Below are positions 28,218-39,433 of a stretch of 64,000 bases of DNA, piece after piece. Position 1 is the stretch's first letter; each line of letters opens with the position of its first letter. Under the pieces are notes generated by a model that was not told where the DNA came from, searched no databases, and saw only the letters and a program-made list of their open reading frames with translations. A program made the translations under genes and the position numbers. This stretch comes from Siphonodentalium dalli (lineage: Eukaryota > Mollusca > Scaphopoda > Gadilida > Siphonodentaliidae): assembly GCA_032622095.1 (NCBI GenBank), contig CP136069.1, forward strand, positions 13,748,450 through 13,812,449. Direction: 5' to 3'.

Positions 28218-29054
28218 TTGATAAAGAGCAGTCGGACCTCCAGAGAGCTTGGATCGCCACCTCTCAGGATGACTACGCCACCGCTTATTCCAATTAGTGT
28301 TACTACAATGCTGGACTCCATGCATGTCACGCCTTGTCTGAGCTGGTCACTCCACGCTCACAAAGGCGGATACCAGTTGATTCTGGATTTCCAGTCCGGC
28401 CCGGCACAGCCCTTTTCAGGGCTCCCTACCGGGAGTGGACCGGATAATACCAGATCAACACAGAAAGTTCGACGACAAAAGATAAAAAAGAAGAAAAAGA
28501 AATCACCATCAAGAAAAAAAAGAGATGCCGAGAGACTAGCCGCATGGAAAGAGAAGAAGGCGACGGACACTACACCAGCCAGCTCCTCCCATGCAGTCGA
28601 AATCCCGGCCCAGTCTGTCCAGGAGATGGAATCACCACCACCATCGCCTCCACGGCCAGACATGGACTTCAACCCGAAGACTCCGGAATACACTGAGCCG
28701 GAGCCTTCAACTGCCAATCATATATCACCAGTAACCGAACAAGTAACAGATGCCACCAGCCTATGGATAGAAAACCACAAAAAAGAATCAGCTAAATTTC
28801 GCGCCAGAGTAGACGAATCAATTAGGAAAGCAGTAGTAGAAAGGAAGAAAGCAGAAGAGACTAGAATAGAAGCAAGGGCAGCCTTAGACAAATTAGATCC
28901 ACCGAAAAGTAAAAAGAAAAAAAAGAAAAAAGCTAAAAGCAGCCAGCAAGAACTAAACACCTCAGCCTCACTTTGCCTCCGGTCAGCCTCCTCATCTGAA
29001 CAGCATCAACAGCCTCAAAAATCGATCTCCATCGAATATATCAAGAAAGGGTGA
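28218..29054 (+). CDS. Basic, low-complexity 278-codon ORF; transposon-derived or host exon
   Basis: Longest ORF of the window, in a GC-rich island (about 28180-29130) unlike its AT-rich flanks. In order: a possibly non-coding first ~80 residues; a lysine block with SPSRKKRDAERLAAW (about 86-114), NLS-like; a Pro/Ser/Glu-rich linker (about 118-170); a charged helical, probably coiled-coil region (about 183-226, starting LWIENHKKESAKF); a second Lys7 block (232-238); a Ser/Gln tail ending YIKKG. Basic SPSxxxRD segments occur in many invertebrate transposon-associated ORF1/gag-like proteins, which is my best guess, unverified. No RT, zinc knuckle or transposase motif is visible. The start is uncertain. 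The minus ORFs 28358-28717 and 28718-28960 are shadows. Confidence 0.4.
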   Translation: MIKSSRTSRELGSPPLRMTTPPLIPISVTTMLDSMHVTPCLSWSLHAHKGGYQLILDFQSGPAQPFSGLPTGSGPDNTRSTQKVRRQKIKKKKKKSPSRKKRDAERLAAWKEKKATDTTPASSSHAVEIPAQSVQEMESPPPSPPRPDMDFNPKTPEYTEPEPSTANHISPVTEQVTDATSLWIENHKKESAKFRARVDESIRKAVVERKKAEETRIEARAALDKLDPPKSKKKKKKKAKSSQQELNTSASLCLRSASSSEQHQQPQKSISIEYIKKG

Positions 29055-29287
29055 AGGGAATTGCACAATGCGTTCCGACCATCCTACCCGGCCTGCGGCC
29101 GGAAACTACACAACAACCCCTCCCTCCCTGCCCCATTATAAGCTTCTGATAAACTTACCCAGACTCACAAGCTACTGACAAGAGTTCCCAAGCACTGAAA
29201 CCAATTTTCTGAACTGGGAAACAAATGACTGTTTCTTGAGAATAAATTATGTTCTGATTAATTGATTCCCAAATACATGAACATTGA
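29055..29287. repeat. End of GC island, then repeat K
   Basis: GGCCTGCGGCCGG near 29090 closes the GC-rich island. From about 29165, AGTTCCCAAGCACTGAAACC and TTCTTGAGAATAAA match repeat K at 24885-25140. Confidence 0.5.
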
Positions 29288-29736
29288 CAAGCCTGAGTTT
29301 AGTGTGCCTCTCATTCGCAGAATGAGGTCCCCAGAAGGTGAATTTAGTGACACTATCCAGCATAGCGGCCTAGCATCACCAAATTCACCCTCTTGGGACC
29401 TCATTATGCATGGCCTCACTTGCATAGCCTCAGATTGAAGTTCCCAAATGGAGAATATTGTGATGTACCCCCATTGGGAACCTCGATTATGCAATGTGTC
29501 ATCTGCCAATTTGGTAATATAGATAAACTAAACTAAGTAATAAATAGAATCTATGTGAAGAAGTTTCTATAGAAATTTGATAATAAGAAACTTTCCAGAG
29601 AAGATGAGGCCTAAGCAGAATGAGGTCCCCTGAGGGTGAATTTTGTGGTGCTAGCCAGCTATGTGGAATAGTGTCACTAATTTCACCCTCTGGGGACCTC
29701 ATTCTGCAAATGACAGACCCACTAAACTCAGACTTG
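29288..29736. mobile_element. C element, composite form with 8-bp duplication
   Basis: AACATTGA (29280-29287) and GACATTGA (29737-29744), one mismatch. Ends CAAGCCTGAGTTTAGTG and CACTAAACTCAGACTTG; two end fold-backs and a ~180-bp middle with CCAATTTGGTAATATAG. 449 bp. Confidence 0.9.
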
Positions 29737-29842
29737 GACATTGAATGGTGTACTTTATAGGAGGAAGTATATCTTCTATCACATGATTTGAAGGATGCAG
29801 TCAATTGATTTTCAAGTGGAATCCACTCCTTCATTTGATACT

Positions 29843-30310
29843 GTCGAAATAGTGTGTCTGTCATTTGCAGAATGAGGTCCCCAGAGGGTGAATTTAGTGA
29901 TGCTATCCCGCATGGTGGGCTAACATCACAAAATTCACCCTCTGGGATCCTCATTCTGCTTAGGCCTCAATTGTTATTGGAGACCTAGGATCAGAGTGAA
30001 GCTTCCCCGTTGACGTTGGTGATGTTCACCCATTTATAAGTCACCTCGAATAAGCCTTTTTATGACAAATTTTTTATCTTCTGCAAATTTAGGGGATATT
30101 GAAACTTTTCAGAAGGGAAAAAGTAACTAAAAACAATGTTAATTTGAGACATTAGATACCGGGTACTTCCCAGAAGATGAGGCCTAAGCAGAATGAGGTC
30201 CCCAGACGGTCAGGTTAGTTATGCTAGCCCACTGTGCTGGATAACATCACTAAATTCACCATCTGGGAGACCTCATTCTGTAAATGACAGACACACTATT
30301 TGCAGGCTTG
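29843..30310. mobile_element. C element, composite form
   Basis: TGTCGAAATAGTGTGTCTG (first bases diverged) to CACACTATTTGCAGGCTTG; middle as at 13500-13670 (CCTAGGATCAGAGTGAAG, GGGGATATTGAAACTT). No target duplication recognised. Confidence 0.8.
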
Positions 30311-30503
30311 ACTCCAAGCTAAAAATCAGAGCAATTATGTATATACGCCAACCAGTAAAGTGTCAATAAGAAATTAATATGGTCAATATGCATGGAGCAG
30401 GGGTAGGGTCCATATTTCTAAAGCTTTTGGTTCATTTAATAATAATAATAATTTTTCACACCTTTCCAGACCAGGAAAATGAAATTTCCGTCTAACCATG
30501 TCA
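30311..30503. other. Unassigned; (AAT)n at 30437-30452
   Basis: A short AAT microsatellite; otherwise nothing recognised. Confidence 0.4.
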
Positions 30504-30598
30504 TACAGTAATGCTTTAAATAATCAACTCCTTAACGTCAGCAGAATTTTTCAGGATTTAGTCGGAAATATGGCTTGTTGCCATTCATCAGAAAGCTC
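30504..30598. mobile_element. A-type MITE, left half (A17)
   Basis: TACAGTAATGCTTTAAATAA to CATTCATCAGAAAGCTC; breaks at the palindrome centre. Confidence 0.75.
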
Positions 30599-30765
30599 AA
30601 TGGCCAGCGATGAGTCTTGTTTTATTTTGTACCAGAAGGTGTGCTCTATATGACTAGTTAGTGTAATAAAAACCCATGCACACAGCAAAAATAACAATCG
30701 CGAATACTGGATCACTTTGTCAATAATAAAATGTTTTGGCCAATACTATTAGTCCTGCGTTTATG

Positions 30766-30961
30766 TACAGTAATGCCCTAAATAATCGACTCCTTAACCA
30801 CAGCAGAATTATGGGTAATTTTTCAGGATTTAGTCGGAAATATGGCTTGTGGCCGTTCATTGGAAAGCTGAGAGCGTTCCACCGATGAATGTCAAATACT
30901 GAAAAATTACCCATAATTCTGCTGTGGTTAAGGAGTCGATTATTTAGGACATATTACTGTA
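30766..30961. mobile_element. A-type MITE (A18)
   Basis: TACAGTAATGCCCTAAATAA to TTTAGGACATATTACTGTA; part of the right stem is deleted (CGATGAATGTCAAATAC). 196 bp. Confidence 0.85.
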
Positions 30962-30989
30962 AATCTAAATACTTACCTAAAGAAGTTTT

Positions 30990-31215
30990 ACCCATTACGC
31001 ACTGATAAAGCACTAATATCACACTGATTATGCACTAATATCACACTGATTATGCACTAATATCACACTGATTATGCACTAATATCACACTGATTATGTA
31101 CTAATATCACACTGATTATGTACTAATTCCACACTGAATACGCACTAATTCTGCACTGATTAAGTACTAATTCAACACTGAATATGCACTAATTCCGCAC
31201 TGATTGCACACTGAA
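30990..31215. repeat. 22-bp minisatellite, ATTATGCACTAATATCACACTG
   Basis: About ten units of ATTATGCACTAATATCACAC plus TG, with increasing variants to the right (ATGTACTAATATC, ATACGCACTAATTC, AAGTACTAATTC). Confidence 0.9.
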
Positions 31216-31668
31216 AATCTCTTAAGGTCCATACGCTTCCTGGTAAAGCAAAACTAAAACCGAACAATCAGCACACTGAGTAAGGCTCATGAATATACAC
31301 AGGACTGCAATATTATCTAAAAACAAATTCTCTCTGCAACAAATGCTCTGTATCATTATAAAACTTTATTGACACAACAAATGCGTCCAACATCCCTTCA
31401 GTCCAAACTAAATGCAGCTAGCCAATTGTTGGTTATTATTTCCCAATTGTGCCAATTTTGTCGACCATTAAGCATAATGGGTTTAGCAGGATGCATAGTT
31501 TTCTGTTGTTCTGCATGAATTGGGACTAATTATTCTACCACACAACTCTAATCATTAAATTTACATCACATATGTTTTTTGTATGTACGTCCCAGACCCG
31601 CAGACAGGTTTAATTCCACCTTGGAACTCATTATGTACATTTGTATTGATCTCGATCATGATGGAGTG
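31216..31668. other. Unassigned sequence
   Basis: No repeat copy or gene seen. Confidence 0.35.
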
Positions 31669-31672
31669 TTAA

Positions 31673-32132
31673 CCCTTTCAGTGCCAGGTCCGATTTTTGT
31701 ATCAACCCATATACCCTGTGCCAATGCATTCTCTTATATATGTGAGTCGACCATAGGTCACCTCGCATATATAAGAGAATGCATTGGCCTAACAATTTTT
31801 CATCATTTGTTATTATTTTTCACAATTTTAATAGTTTTTTCTTATATTCTTTAACAGACTTATTTTGTAGGTTTAGTGCCAGGGAATCTCACGTTTTTCA
31901 TGGGCATCAAACTTATTACTATGAATACTTGGGTGATATTTTTGAGTTATAACATGCCCCTAAGGTTTTATCCAGTTTGTTTTTAAATTCGCTAGAGCAT
32001 GCTTAAGCATACCCAAAAAAATTTCACCCAAAAAAATCTAAAAAAAATCTAAAATTATTTGTTAATTTTTTAGGGCCGATTTTACAGACCGTAAATTAGG
32101 GCCGATGAGATCGGCCCCTGACACTGAAAGGG
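31673..32132 (+). mobile_element. B2 piggyBac-like MITE
   Basis: TTAA at 31669-31672 and 32133-32136; CCCTTTCAGTGCCAGGTCC to GACACTGAAAGGG. Complete module (31718-31790), T-rich linker, conserved tail with the GGGCCGATGAGATCGGCCC stem. 460 bp. Confidence 0.88.
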
Positions 32133-32181
32133 TTAAAGACATTGAACTTGGAGCCTTTATTGAGATATAGATATACACTAC

Positions 32182-32638
32182 TGAGTCTGAGTTTAGTGTG
32201 CCTGTCATTTGCAGAATGAGGTCCACAGAGGGTGAATTTAGTGATGCTATACCTGCATAGCAGGCTAGCATCACCAAATTCACCCTCTGGGGACCTCATT
32301 CTGCCTGGCCTCATCTCAGATTGAAGTTCCCAAATGGTGAATATTGTGCTGTACACCCATTGGGAACCTTGATTATGCAATATTATGTGTCGTCTGCCAA
32401 TTTGGGGATATAGAGAAACTAAACTAAAAAAGAAATAGAATCTATGTGAAGAAGTTTCTATAGAAATTTGATAATAAAGAAACTTTTCAGAGAAGATGAT
32501 GCCTAAGAAGAATGAGGTACCCAGAGGGTGAATTTGGTGATGCTAGCCTGCTATGCAGGATAGCATCACTAAATTCACCCTTTGGGCCAGTTTGGGGACC
32601 TCATTCTGCAAATGGCAGGCACTCTAAACTCAGGCTTG
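32182..32638. mobile_element. C element, composite form
   Basis: GAGTCTGAGTTTAGTGTGCC to CTCTAAACTCAGGCTTG. Two end fold-backs; middle with GCTGTACACCCATTGGG and CCAATTTGGGGATATAG. Same subtype as 29288. Confidence 0.8.
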
Positions 32639-32717
32639 TTAAATATGTGCACATTATGCCTTTAGTAATTGTTGACACTCTATAGACACACAAATCAAAT
32701 TAAGATGCACTGATCAG

Positions 32718-32934
32718 TACAGTAATGCTCTAATTAATCAACTTCTTAACCACAGCAGAATTATGAGTAACTTTTCAGGATTTAGTCGGAAATATGGCTT
32801 GTTGCCATTCATCTGAAAGCTCTCGCCGAGAGCTTTCCAATGAATGGCAACAAGCCATATTTCCGACTAAATCCTGAAAAGTTACCCATAATTCTGCTGT
32901 GGTTAAGAAGTCGATTAATTAGAGCATTACTGTA
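32718..32934. mobile_element. A-type MITE (A19), full length 217 bp
   Basis: TACAGTAATGCTCTAATTAA to TTAATTAGAGCATTACTGTA. Both arms carry the CTCTAATTAATC and CTTCTT variants. Confidence 0.92.
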
Positions 32935-33837
32935 CATATGACACATTAAATCCGAAGCACACATGCAGTGCCTGAGACACACACACCACCCAATGTAACA
33001 AGTTCACACAATCAAATTATATGTATACACCTTGATCAATAATTCATGTAAATATAGAAAGATATGTGGCGTGTACTTCAATAGGAAGGTGACTCAAAGT
33101 AATGTCATAGATTTAAGTATAATTTATGTCAAAACAGAGATTATTAATGATAGAAGAATAGTTATTTTATTTTTTTCTTATACAAAATAGCAAAAAAATG
33201 AGAAAATGTGTAGAATTAATATTGATTAAGATTGCCATGCCAGAAAAGAATTGATCATGATATAAATCCAGACACCAGCATAAATGGTAGATAAGATATT
33301 AAATGTCATAGTTACCTCTTTACTCCGTGGGAAATGAAATCACATTTTAACAATTAATAATCCACAGGAAGACCTATTAAATCTATTGACAGATGTGACC
33401 TGGGAATCCTCAAAGCAATTATACAAGGAAAGACTGATGAATAAGCTACTCAAATACACCAGCTCAGCTGTGTTTATAACGCAGGTCGTCAGTATGATGC
33501 GATGACGGAGAGTAACGGGATGACAAATCCAGGTTCAATCAAGAAAGCTCGTCAAAAGCTGGGTCATCACTCCACCATGCTCTTAATTATCCTCCTTCCG
33601 TGAACTCGAGTGTCAGATTCACAATTACATCATTGGGGAATGTGTGGAGAATATGCGCTCATGTCCATATTGCTTATTGATTCTGTCTCGGAGCAGGAAA
33701 GAGTTACGGCCCTTCCTCTGTTTATGAATGGAGCGCTGTGAGTCAGTCCATTCATTGATGAATATGTTACATGAATTAAATATGTTGCCTCGGAAAGTGG
33801 GGTATACTGAGCACTGTACTGAGAAGAAAAATCACCT
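32935..33837. other. Longest repeat-free stretch; no gene call
   Basis: Modestly CpG-containing around 33480-33730, with short ORFs only (33502-33603 plus, 33 codons; 33630-33887 minus, 85 codons running into the minisatellite). No confident splice pair. It could hold a regulatory element or an exon I cannot recognise. Confidence 0.35.
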
Positions 33838-35410
33838 CGGTTAATTATCATAGAAAATAAACCTTGATTATCATAGAAGATACACATTGATTATCATGAC
33901 ATAGAAGATACACCTTGATTATCATAGAAGATACACCTTGATTATCATAGAAGATACACATTGATTATCATGACATAGAAGATACACCTTGATTATCAAA
34001 AAAGATACACCTTGATTACCATAGAAGATACACCTTGATTATCACAGAAGATACACCTTGATTATCATAGAAGATACACCTTGATTATCATAGAAGACAC
34101 ACCTTGATTATCATAGAAGACACACCTTGATTATCACAGAAGATACACCTTGATTACCATAGAAGATACACCTTGATTACCATAGAAGATACACCTTGAT
34201 TATCACAGAAGATACACCTTGATTATCATAGAAGATACACCTTGATTATCATAGAAGACACACCTTGATTATCACAGAAGATACACCTTGATTACCATAG
34301 AAGATACACCTTGATTATCACAGAAGATACACCTTGATTACCATAGAAGATACACCTTGATTATCACAGAAGATACACCTTGATTATCATAGAAGATACA
34401 CCTTGATTATCACAGATACACCTTGATTATCATAGAAGATACACCTTGATTATCATAGAAGATACACCTTGATTATAATGACATAGAAGATACACCTTGA
34501 TAATCATAGAAGATACACTTTGATTATCATAGAAGATACACCTTGATTATCATAGAAGATACACCTTGATCATAGAAAATAAACCTTGATTATCATGACA
34601 TAGAAGATACACCTTGATTATCATGACATAGAAGATACACCTTGATTATCATAGAAGATACACCTTGATTATCATAGAAGATACACCTTGATTATCATAG
34701 AAAATACACCTTGATTATCATAGAAGATACACATTGATTATCATGACATAGAAGATACACCTTGATTATCATAGATCATACACCTTGATTATCATAGAAG
34801 ATACACCTTGATTATCATAGAAGATACACCTTGATTATCATAGAAGATACACCTTGATTATCATAGAAGATACGCCTTGATTATCATAGAAGATACACCT
34901 TGATTATCATAGAAGATACACCTTGATTATCATAGAAGATACACCTTGATTATCATAGAAGATAAACCTTGATTATCATAGAAGATACACCTTGATCATC
35001 ATAGAAGATACACCTTGATCATCATAGAAAATAAACCTTGATCATCATAGACGATACACCTTGATTATCATGACATAGAAGATACGCCTTGATTATCATA
35101 GAAGATACACCTTGATCATCATAGAAGATACACCTTGATCATCATTCAAGATAAACCTTGATAATCATAGAAGATACACCTTGATTATCATAGAAGATAC
35201 GCCTTGATTATCATAGAAGATACACCTTGATTATCATAGAAAATAAACCTTGATTATCATAGAAGATACACCTTGATTATCATAGACGATACACCTTGAT
35301 TATCACAGATACACCTTGATTATCATAGAAGATAAACCTTGATTATCATAGAAGATACACCTTGATTATCATAGAAGATACACCTTGATTATCACAGAAG
35401 TGATTACCAT
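33838..35410. repeat. Large 23-bp minisatellite, GATACACCTTGATTATCATAGAA
   Basis: About 1.57 kb, some 67 units of AGATACACCTTGATTATCAT plus AGA. Recurring variants are TATCACAGAAG, TTACCATAG, GATCATCATAG and a longer unit with ATCATGACATAG. Variant blocks repeat (for example around 34000-34330), showing local amplification. Confidence 0.95.
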
Positions 35411-35589
35411 ATGCACTTTTACTGATTTCCATGAGGGAATGTATGAGTTGCACTCAAGTATTGAGGAATGTAACGCAAATTAACTATGTTGCCTGAGACT
35501 TACCTAAAAAATTGAGGTACTTAATGTACATGTACTTATTTCCTTTTTTATATATTTTATGCCAATTATGACAAAGTGGATATCGCGGA

Positions 35590-36080
35590 TCTAATAACAA
35601 ATTGGGCACCAGAACCTAAAACATCCCCATTTCTTTAATATGTCTTACAGCTACTTTCCTTTTCCGTCACGATTTACATACACCTACCCCGCTGGACAAA
35701 ACAAGTGTCCATTGCCACCGCGGTGTATTTGCCATTCGGCTGCGGTGTCAGAGTTTGTAACTGCAGTTGAGCACCACGGCCGAACGGAAAGTACACCGCA
35801 GCCGAACAGCACCGCGGCCCAACTGTATAGTTAGCCAGTGGAGCTGTGGTGTAGTTGCATTTTGGCCGCGGTGGCAACGCCAACCGCACCACGGACACTT
35901 GTTTTGTCCAGCAGGGTATGTTATGCTGATATCATGTGAAATTTTTTATATATAATGTCGGAATAACCAACTTTCTAGTCTATCCTGTATACCTTCATTG
36001 ACTTATAGAGAGCCGTGGGTAAAAACCAGTATGAGGTGTCAACTGACAACCGGAAGGTGTAAACCCACGGCTATCATGAC
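35590..36080. repeat. Low-copy repeat L, interrupted by a TIR element
   Basis: AAATTGGGCACCAGAACC, TTTCTTTAATATG, CAGCTACTTTCCTTTTCC and TCATTGACTTATAGAGAGCC match 44236-44415 (AAATTGGGCAACAGAACC onward). It ends in a stem, CCGTGGGT ... ACCCACGG, at 36011-36072; the other copy has CCGAGGGTTCGCCCTCGG there. Confidence 0.7.
35687..35916. mobile_element. 230-bp TIR element in repeat L, TA target
   Basis: TA at 35685-35686 and 35917-35918; inverted ends CCCCGCTGGACAAAACAAG, TGTCC and GGACA, CTTGTTTTGTCCAGCAGGG. GC-rich inside (CACCGCGG, GGCCGCGGTGG stems). Repeat L at about 44310-44325 lacks it, giving an approximate empty site. The three ORFs here are shadows. Confidence 0.8.
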
Positions 36081-36330
36081 ATAATTATAAATGCAAGTTT
36101 CGCAGGTAACAAGGGACTTCAACTGACCTAAATAGTGATTTTGGGATGTTTTTATCGTCCATAATTCTCTGCAATTGATACAAAATTCGTAAACGGATAT
36201 GTGTTTTCGCTCTAAAACATCTATAAACTATTATATAAGGCCAGCTTAGAATAACTAAAAAAAAAAAAAAAACCAATGAACTATTTCGCTCTAAGTTGCA
36301 CCCCGGTTTTTGCATGTCATGAATGCTAAT

Positions 36331-36547
36331 TACAGTAATGCTCTAATTAATCGACCTCTTAACCAAAGCAGAATTATGGGTAACTTTTCAGGATTTAGTC
36401 GGAAATATGGCTTGTTGCCATTCATCGGAAAGCTCTCCCCGAGAGCTTTCCGATGAATGGCAACAAGCCATATTTCCGACTAAATCCTGAAAAGTTACCC
36501 ATAATTCTGCTGTGTTTAAGGAGTCGATTAATTAGAGCATTACTGTA
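36331..36547. mobile_element. A-type MITE (A20), full length 217 bp
   Basis: TACAGTAATGCTCTAATTAA to TTAATTAGAGCATTACTGTA. Central arms perfect; small unmatched differences in CGACCTCTTAACCAAAG versus CTGTGTTTAAGGAGTC. Confidence 0.92.
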
Positions 36548-36652
36548 GTTTGCTTGACCTAGTAAATGTAAGGGCATCATCAAAGTAAGTAATGTAGAAC
36601 TGAGGAAAATGACAGATTTGTGTCATGGATAAATAAAATATGTAGCTAATAT

Positions 36653-36755
36653 TGTCGCTTAAACTATTTATGTCTGCTCAGAGGATTTGGCATCTGTTGG
36701 ACTCGGCACAATATATGCTCAAATCCCCCTAACGGACATAAACTGTTTAAGTGAC
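36653..36755. mobile_element. Small fold-back, ~103 bp
   Basis: GTCGCTTAAACTATTTATGTC and AGAGGATTTGG return as CAAATCCCCCT and GACATAAACTGTTTAAGTGAC. Directly beside A21. Unclassified. Confidence 0.6.
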
Positions 36756-36760
36756 CACAC

Positions 36761-36977
36761 TACAGTAATGACCTAAATAATTGACTCCTTAACCCCAGCA
36801 GAATTATGGGTAATTTTTCAGGATTTAGTCGGGAATAAGGCTTGTTGCCATTCATCGGAAAGATCTCACCGAGAGCTTTCCGATGAATGGCAACAAGCCA
36901 TATTTCCAACTAAATCCTGAAAAGTTACCCATAATTCTGTTGTAGTTAAGGAATCAGTTATTTAGGGCATTACTGTA
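36761..36977. mobile_element. A-type MITE (A21), full length 217 bp
   Basis: TACAGTAATGACCTAAATAA to TTTAGGGCATTACTGTA. Several unmatched arm differences (CTGTTGTAGTTAAGGAATC on the right), so this copy is older or unhomogenised. Confidence 0.9.
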
Positions 36978-37123
36978 CATATTCTATAGTTATTTTTATG
37001 GCCTCAACACTGCACCTTTCAAAATGAGTCAATCAATATATATAATCAGTTCATTTTTAATGCCTCAAGCACATGCTATAGGTATGCACATGGGGTCATT
37101 AAATGAATCACACATAAATCATG

Positions 37124-37389
37124 CAAGGATTGAAATAGTGTGTCTGTCATTTGCAGAACGTGTCTGTCATTTGCAGAATGAGGTCCCCAGAGGGTGAATT
37201 TAGTGATGCTACCCCGCATAGAGGGCTAGCATCACCAAATTCACCCTCTGGGGACCTCATTCTGCTTACACCTCAGCAGAATGAGGTTCCCAGAGGGTGA
37301 ATTTAATGATGCTACCCCGCTATGCATCATTAAATTCAACCTATGGGGACCTCATTCTGCAAATGACAGACACACTATTTCAAGGCTTG
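37124..37389. mobile_element. C element
   Basis: CAAGGATTGAAATAGTG to CACTATTTCAAGGCTTG; GTGTCTGTCATTTGCAGAA is tandemly duplicated at the left. Two fold-backs. No clear 8-bp duplication. Confidence 0.85.
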
Positions 37390-37483
37390 AATAAATGGCC
37401 TCCTATTAATAGATACATGCTTGCAACATGCTGTCTGGGTGAATGACTAATAAAGAGAACACAGCAATGGATCTGCTGTGATT
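37390..37483. repeat. Low-copy repeat shared with 49385-49470
   Basis: CTTGCAACATGCTGTCTGGG, TGACTAATAAAGA and AACACAG recur at 49390-49433. In both places a C element is adjacent, but on opposite sides. Confidence 0.65.
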
Positions 37484-38117
37484 TGTATCATGTAAGTGTA
37501 TCATGCAGTGTATCATGTAAGTGTATTCATGCAGTGTATCATGCAGTGTATCATGTAAGTGTATCATGTAAGTGTATTCATGCAGTGTATCATGTAAGTG
37601 TATTCATGCAGTGTATCATGTAAGTGTATTCATGCAGTGTATCATGTAAGTGTATTCATGCAGTGTATTCATGCAGTGTATCATGTAAGTGTATTCATGC
37701 AGTGTATCATGTAAGTGTATTCATGCAGTGTATCATGTAAGTGTATTCATGCAGTGTATCATGTAAGTGTATTCATGCAGTGTATCATGTAAGTGTATTC
37801 ATGCAGTGTATCATGTAAGTGTATCATGCAGTGTATCATGTAAGTGTATTCATGCAGTGTATCATGTAAGTGTATTCATGCAGTGTATCATGTAAGTGTA
37901 TTCATGCAGTGTATCATGTAAGTGTATTCATGCAGTGTATCATGTAAGTGTATTCATGCAGTGTATCATGTAAGTGTATTCATGCAGTGTATCATGTAAG
38001 TGTATTCATGCAGTGTATCATGCAGTGTATCATGTAAGTGTATTCATGCAGTGTATCATGTAAGTGTATTCAGTAAGTGTATTCATTTAGTGTATCATGC
38101 AGTGTATTCATTTACGG
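37484..38117. repeat. 26-bp minisatellite, GTGTATTCATGCAGTGTATCATGTAA
   Basis: About 24 units made of two related half-units, GTGTATTCATGCA and GTGTATCATGTAA. Some half-units are duplicated or lost. The ORF 38000-38215 is a translation of it. Confidence 0.93.
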
Positions 38118-38177
38118 ACTATAGATACACAATTTTTGTAAAATATCGGATAATTGTCAATGTATCGAAAAATTGTA

Positions 38178-38204
38178 ATATATATATATATATATATATA
38201 TATA
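38178..38204. repeat. (TA)n microsatellite
   Basis: About 13 uninterrupted TA units, close to the 26-bp array. Confidence 0.9.
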
Positions 38205-39128
38205 ATCATGCTTAATATGTGCCTTTTAGCTAAATAATATCAATTTAGATAATTTTTTCGTTTTTTTTTAACATAATTCAGCAAATATTGCTGGAAAGGA
38301 ATAGTTAGCTTTCTAAGATATCTGCATTAATGGAACGTTTTCAACATTTTCAAATTTGCTTCAATTTGAAACGTAATATTCAAAATCACACAATATTGAA
38401 ATATGGAATGTTTATTCTCTCTATCCATTGGTCATTTTGTGATCAAATTGAGCCGAATTCTTCCATCTGTCAACAATTGTTAGATGTTGGGTCCATCAAA
38501 CACCATGTGTTGTGAGATTATTCAAGGGTTGCAAGGAATGTCACTCAACTGAGAGTAGGTTCCTAAAACCACTGGTATGCATGCAGGGGATGACATGTCC
38601 TGAATACATATTGTGGAGTATGATACAAGATCTCTACTGTAGTGTCAACTAAAATATAGAAGTAATTGGTAGCCTGAGGGCAGAAAGTTTTTAAAGGTCC
38701 CAATCACAAATAGGCTGTGTATACCCATTGAGAACAGCGGTGGGGTGTACTGCAAAAGGTCCAAAATGTAACTATATTAAAATCACCACAGTTAACAAAT
38801 GGGAGAAAATAATCATAACCTGATGTTCAACAGGGCTATTACAAATTTAGAAAGTAATTTGGATAGCTAGCATAGGGCCAAGAGAAATTTATAGCCAAAG
38901 GGTTCAATTTAGATTTAATAGTATACATGTGTGTTGTAACAGCAGAATAAAGAAATGTGTGCTTAAGTAGTGTGAAAAGATGCGTCTTGTGTTAAAATCG
39001 AAATTATCATCGATGTTATCTTCAGTTACATATCTCGGTGACGAATCCTCTAAGCGAAGAACCATCAAACACCATGTGAATCCGGAATTATGCTGGTAAA
39101 AGAAAAATAGCGCTAAACAAATGTCTGA
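38205..39128. other. Unassigned sequence
   Basis: No repeat copy and no convincing gene. The 61-codon ORF at 38330-38515 is unsupported. Confidence 0.35.
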
Positions 39129-39132
39129 TTAA

Positions 39133-39363
39133 ACCCTTTCATGACGGAAGCTGCGCTGGTGGAGCATTGAAGATCTTGTGTCAGTGCATTCCCAGTATAT
39201 GCGAGTCTCCCATATATAATCATATACAATAACAAGGTAACTATTGTTAGGCCAATGTATTCTCTTATATATGCGAGTCTCCCTATGGACGACTCGCATA
39301 TATAAGAGAATGCGTTGGCGCAGAGTTTGCACAAAATATCAGGAAGTTCAAGTGATGAAATGG
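39133..39363. mobile_element. B3 piggyBac-like MITE
   Basis: TTAA at 39129-39132 and 39364-39367; ACCCTTTCATGACGGAAGC to CAAGTGATGAAATGG. First module degraded; second (39252-39320) nearly intact with a CCCTATGGACGAC centre. Confidence 0.65.
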
Positions 39364-39433
39364 TTAAATTACTATTTCTTCGGCTTCGGAGGGTGAAAAC
39401 TATTTAATTTGAGTTCAGGAGGTTAGAAGGAAC

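Noticed and set aside
28358-28960. Minus-strand ORFs of 119 and 80 codons
   Set aside because: Phe runs mirror the Lys codons of the plus-strand ORF at 28218; shadows.
33502-33603. 33-codon ORF as a micropeptide
   Set aside because: No Kozak, conservation or splice evidence available; too short to support.
33838-35410. CRISPR-like array
   Set aside because: 23-bp units are contiguous with no unique spacers; a minisatellite in eukaryotic DNA.
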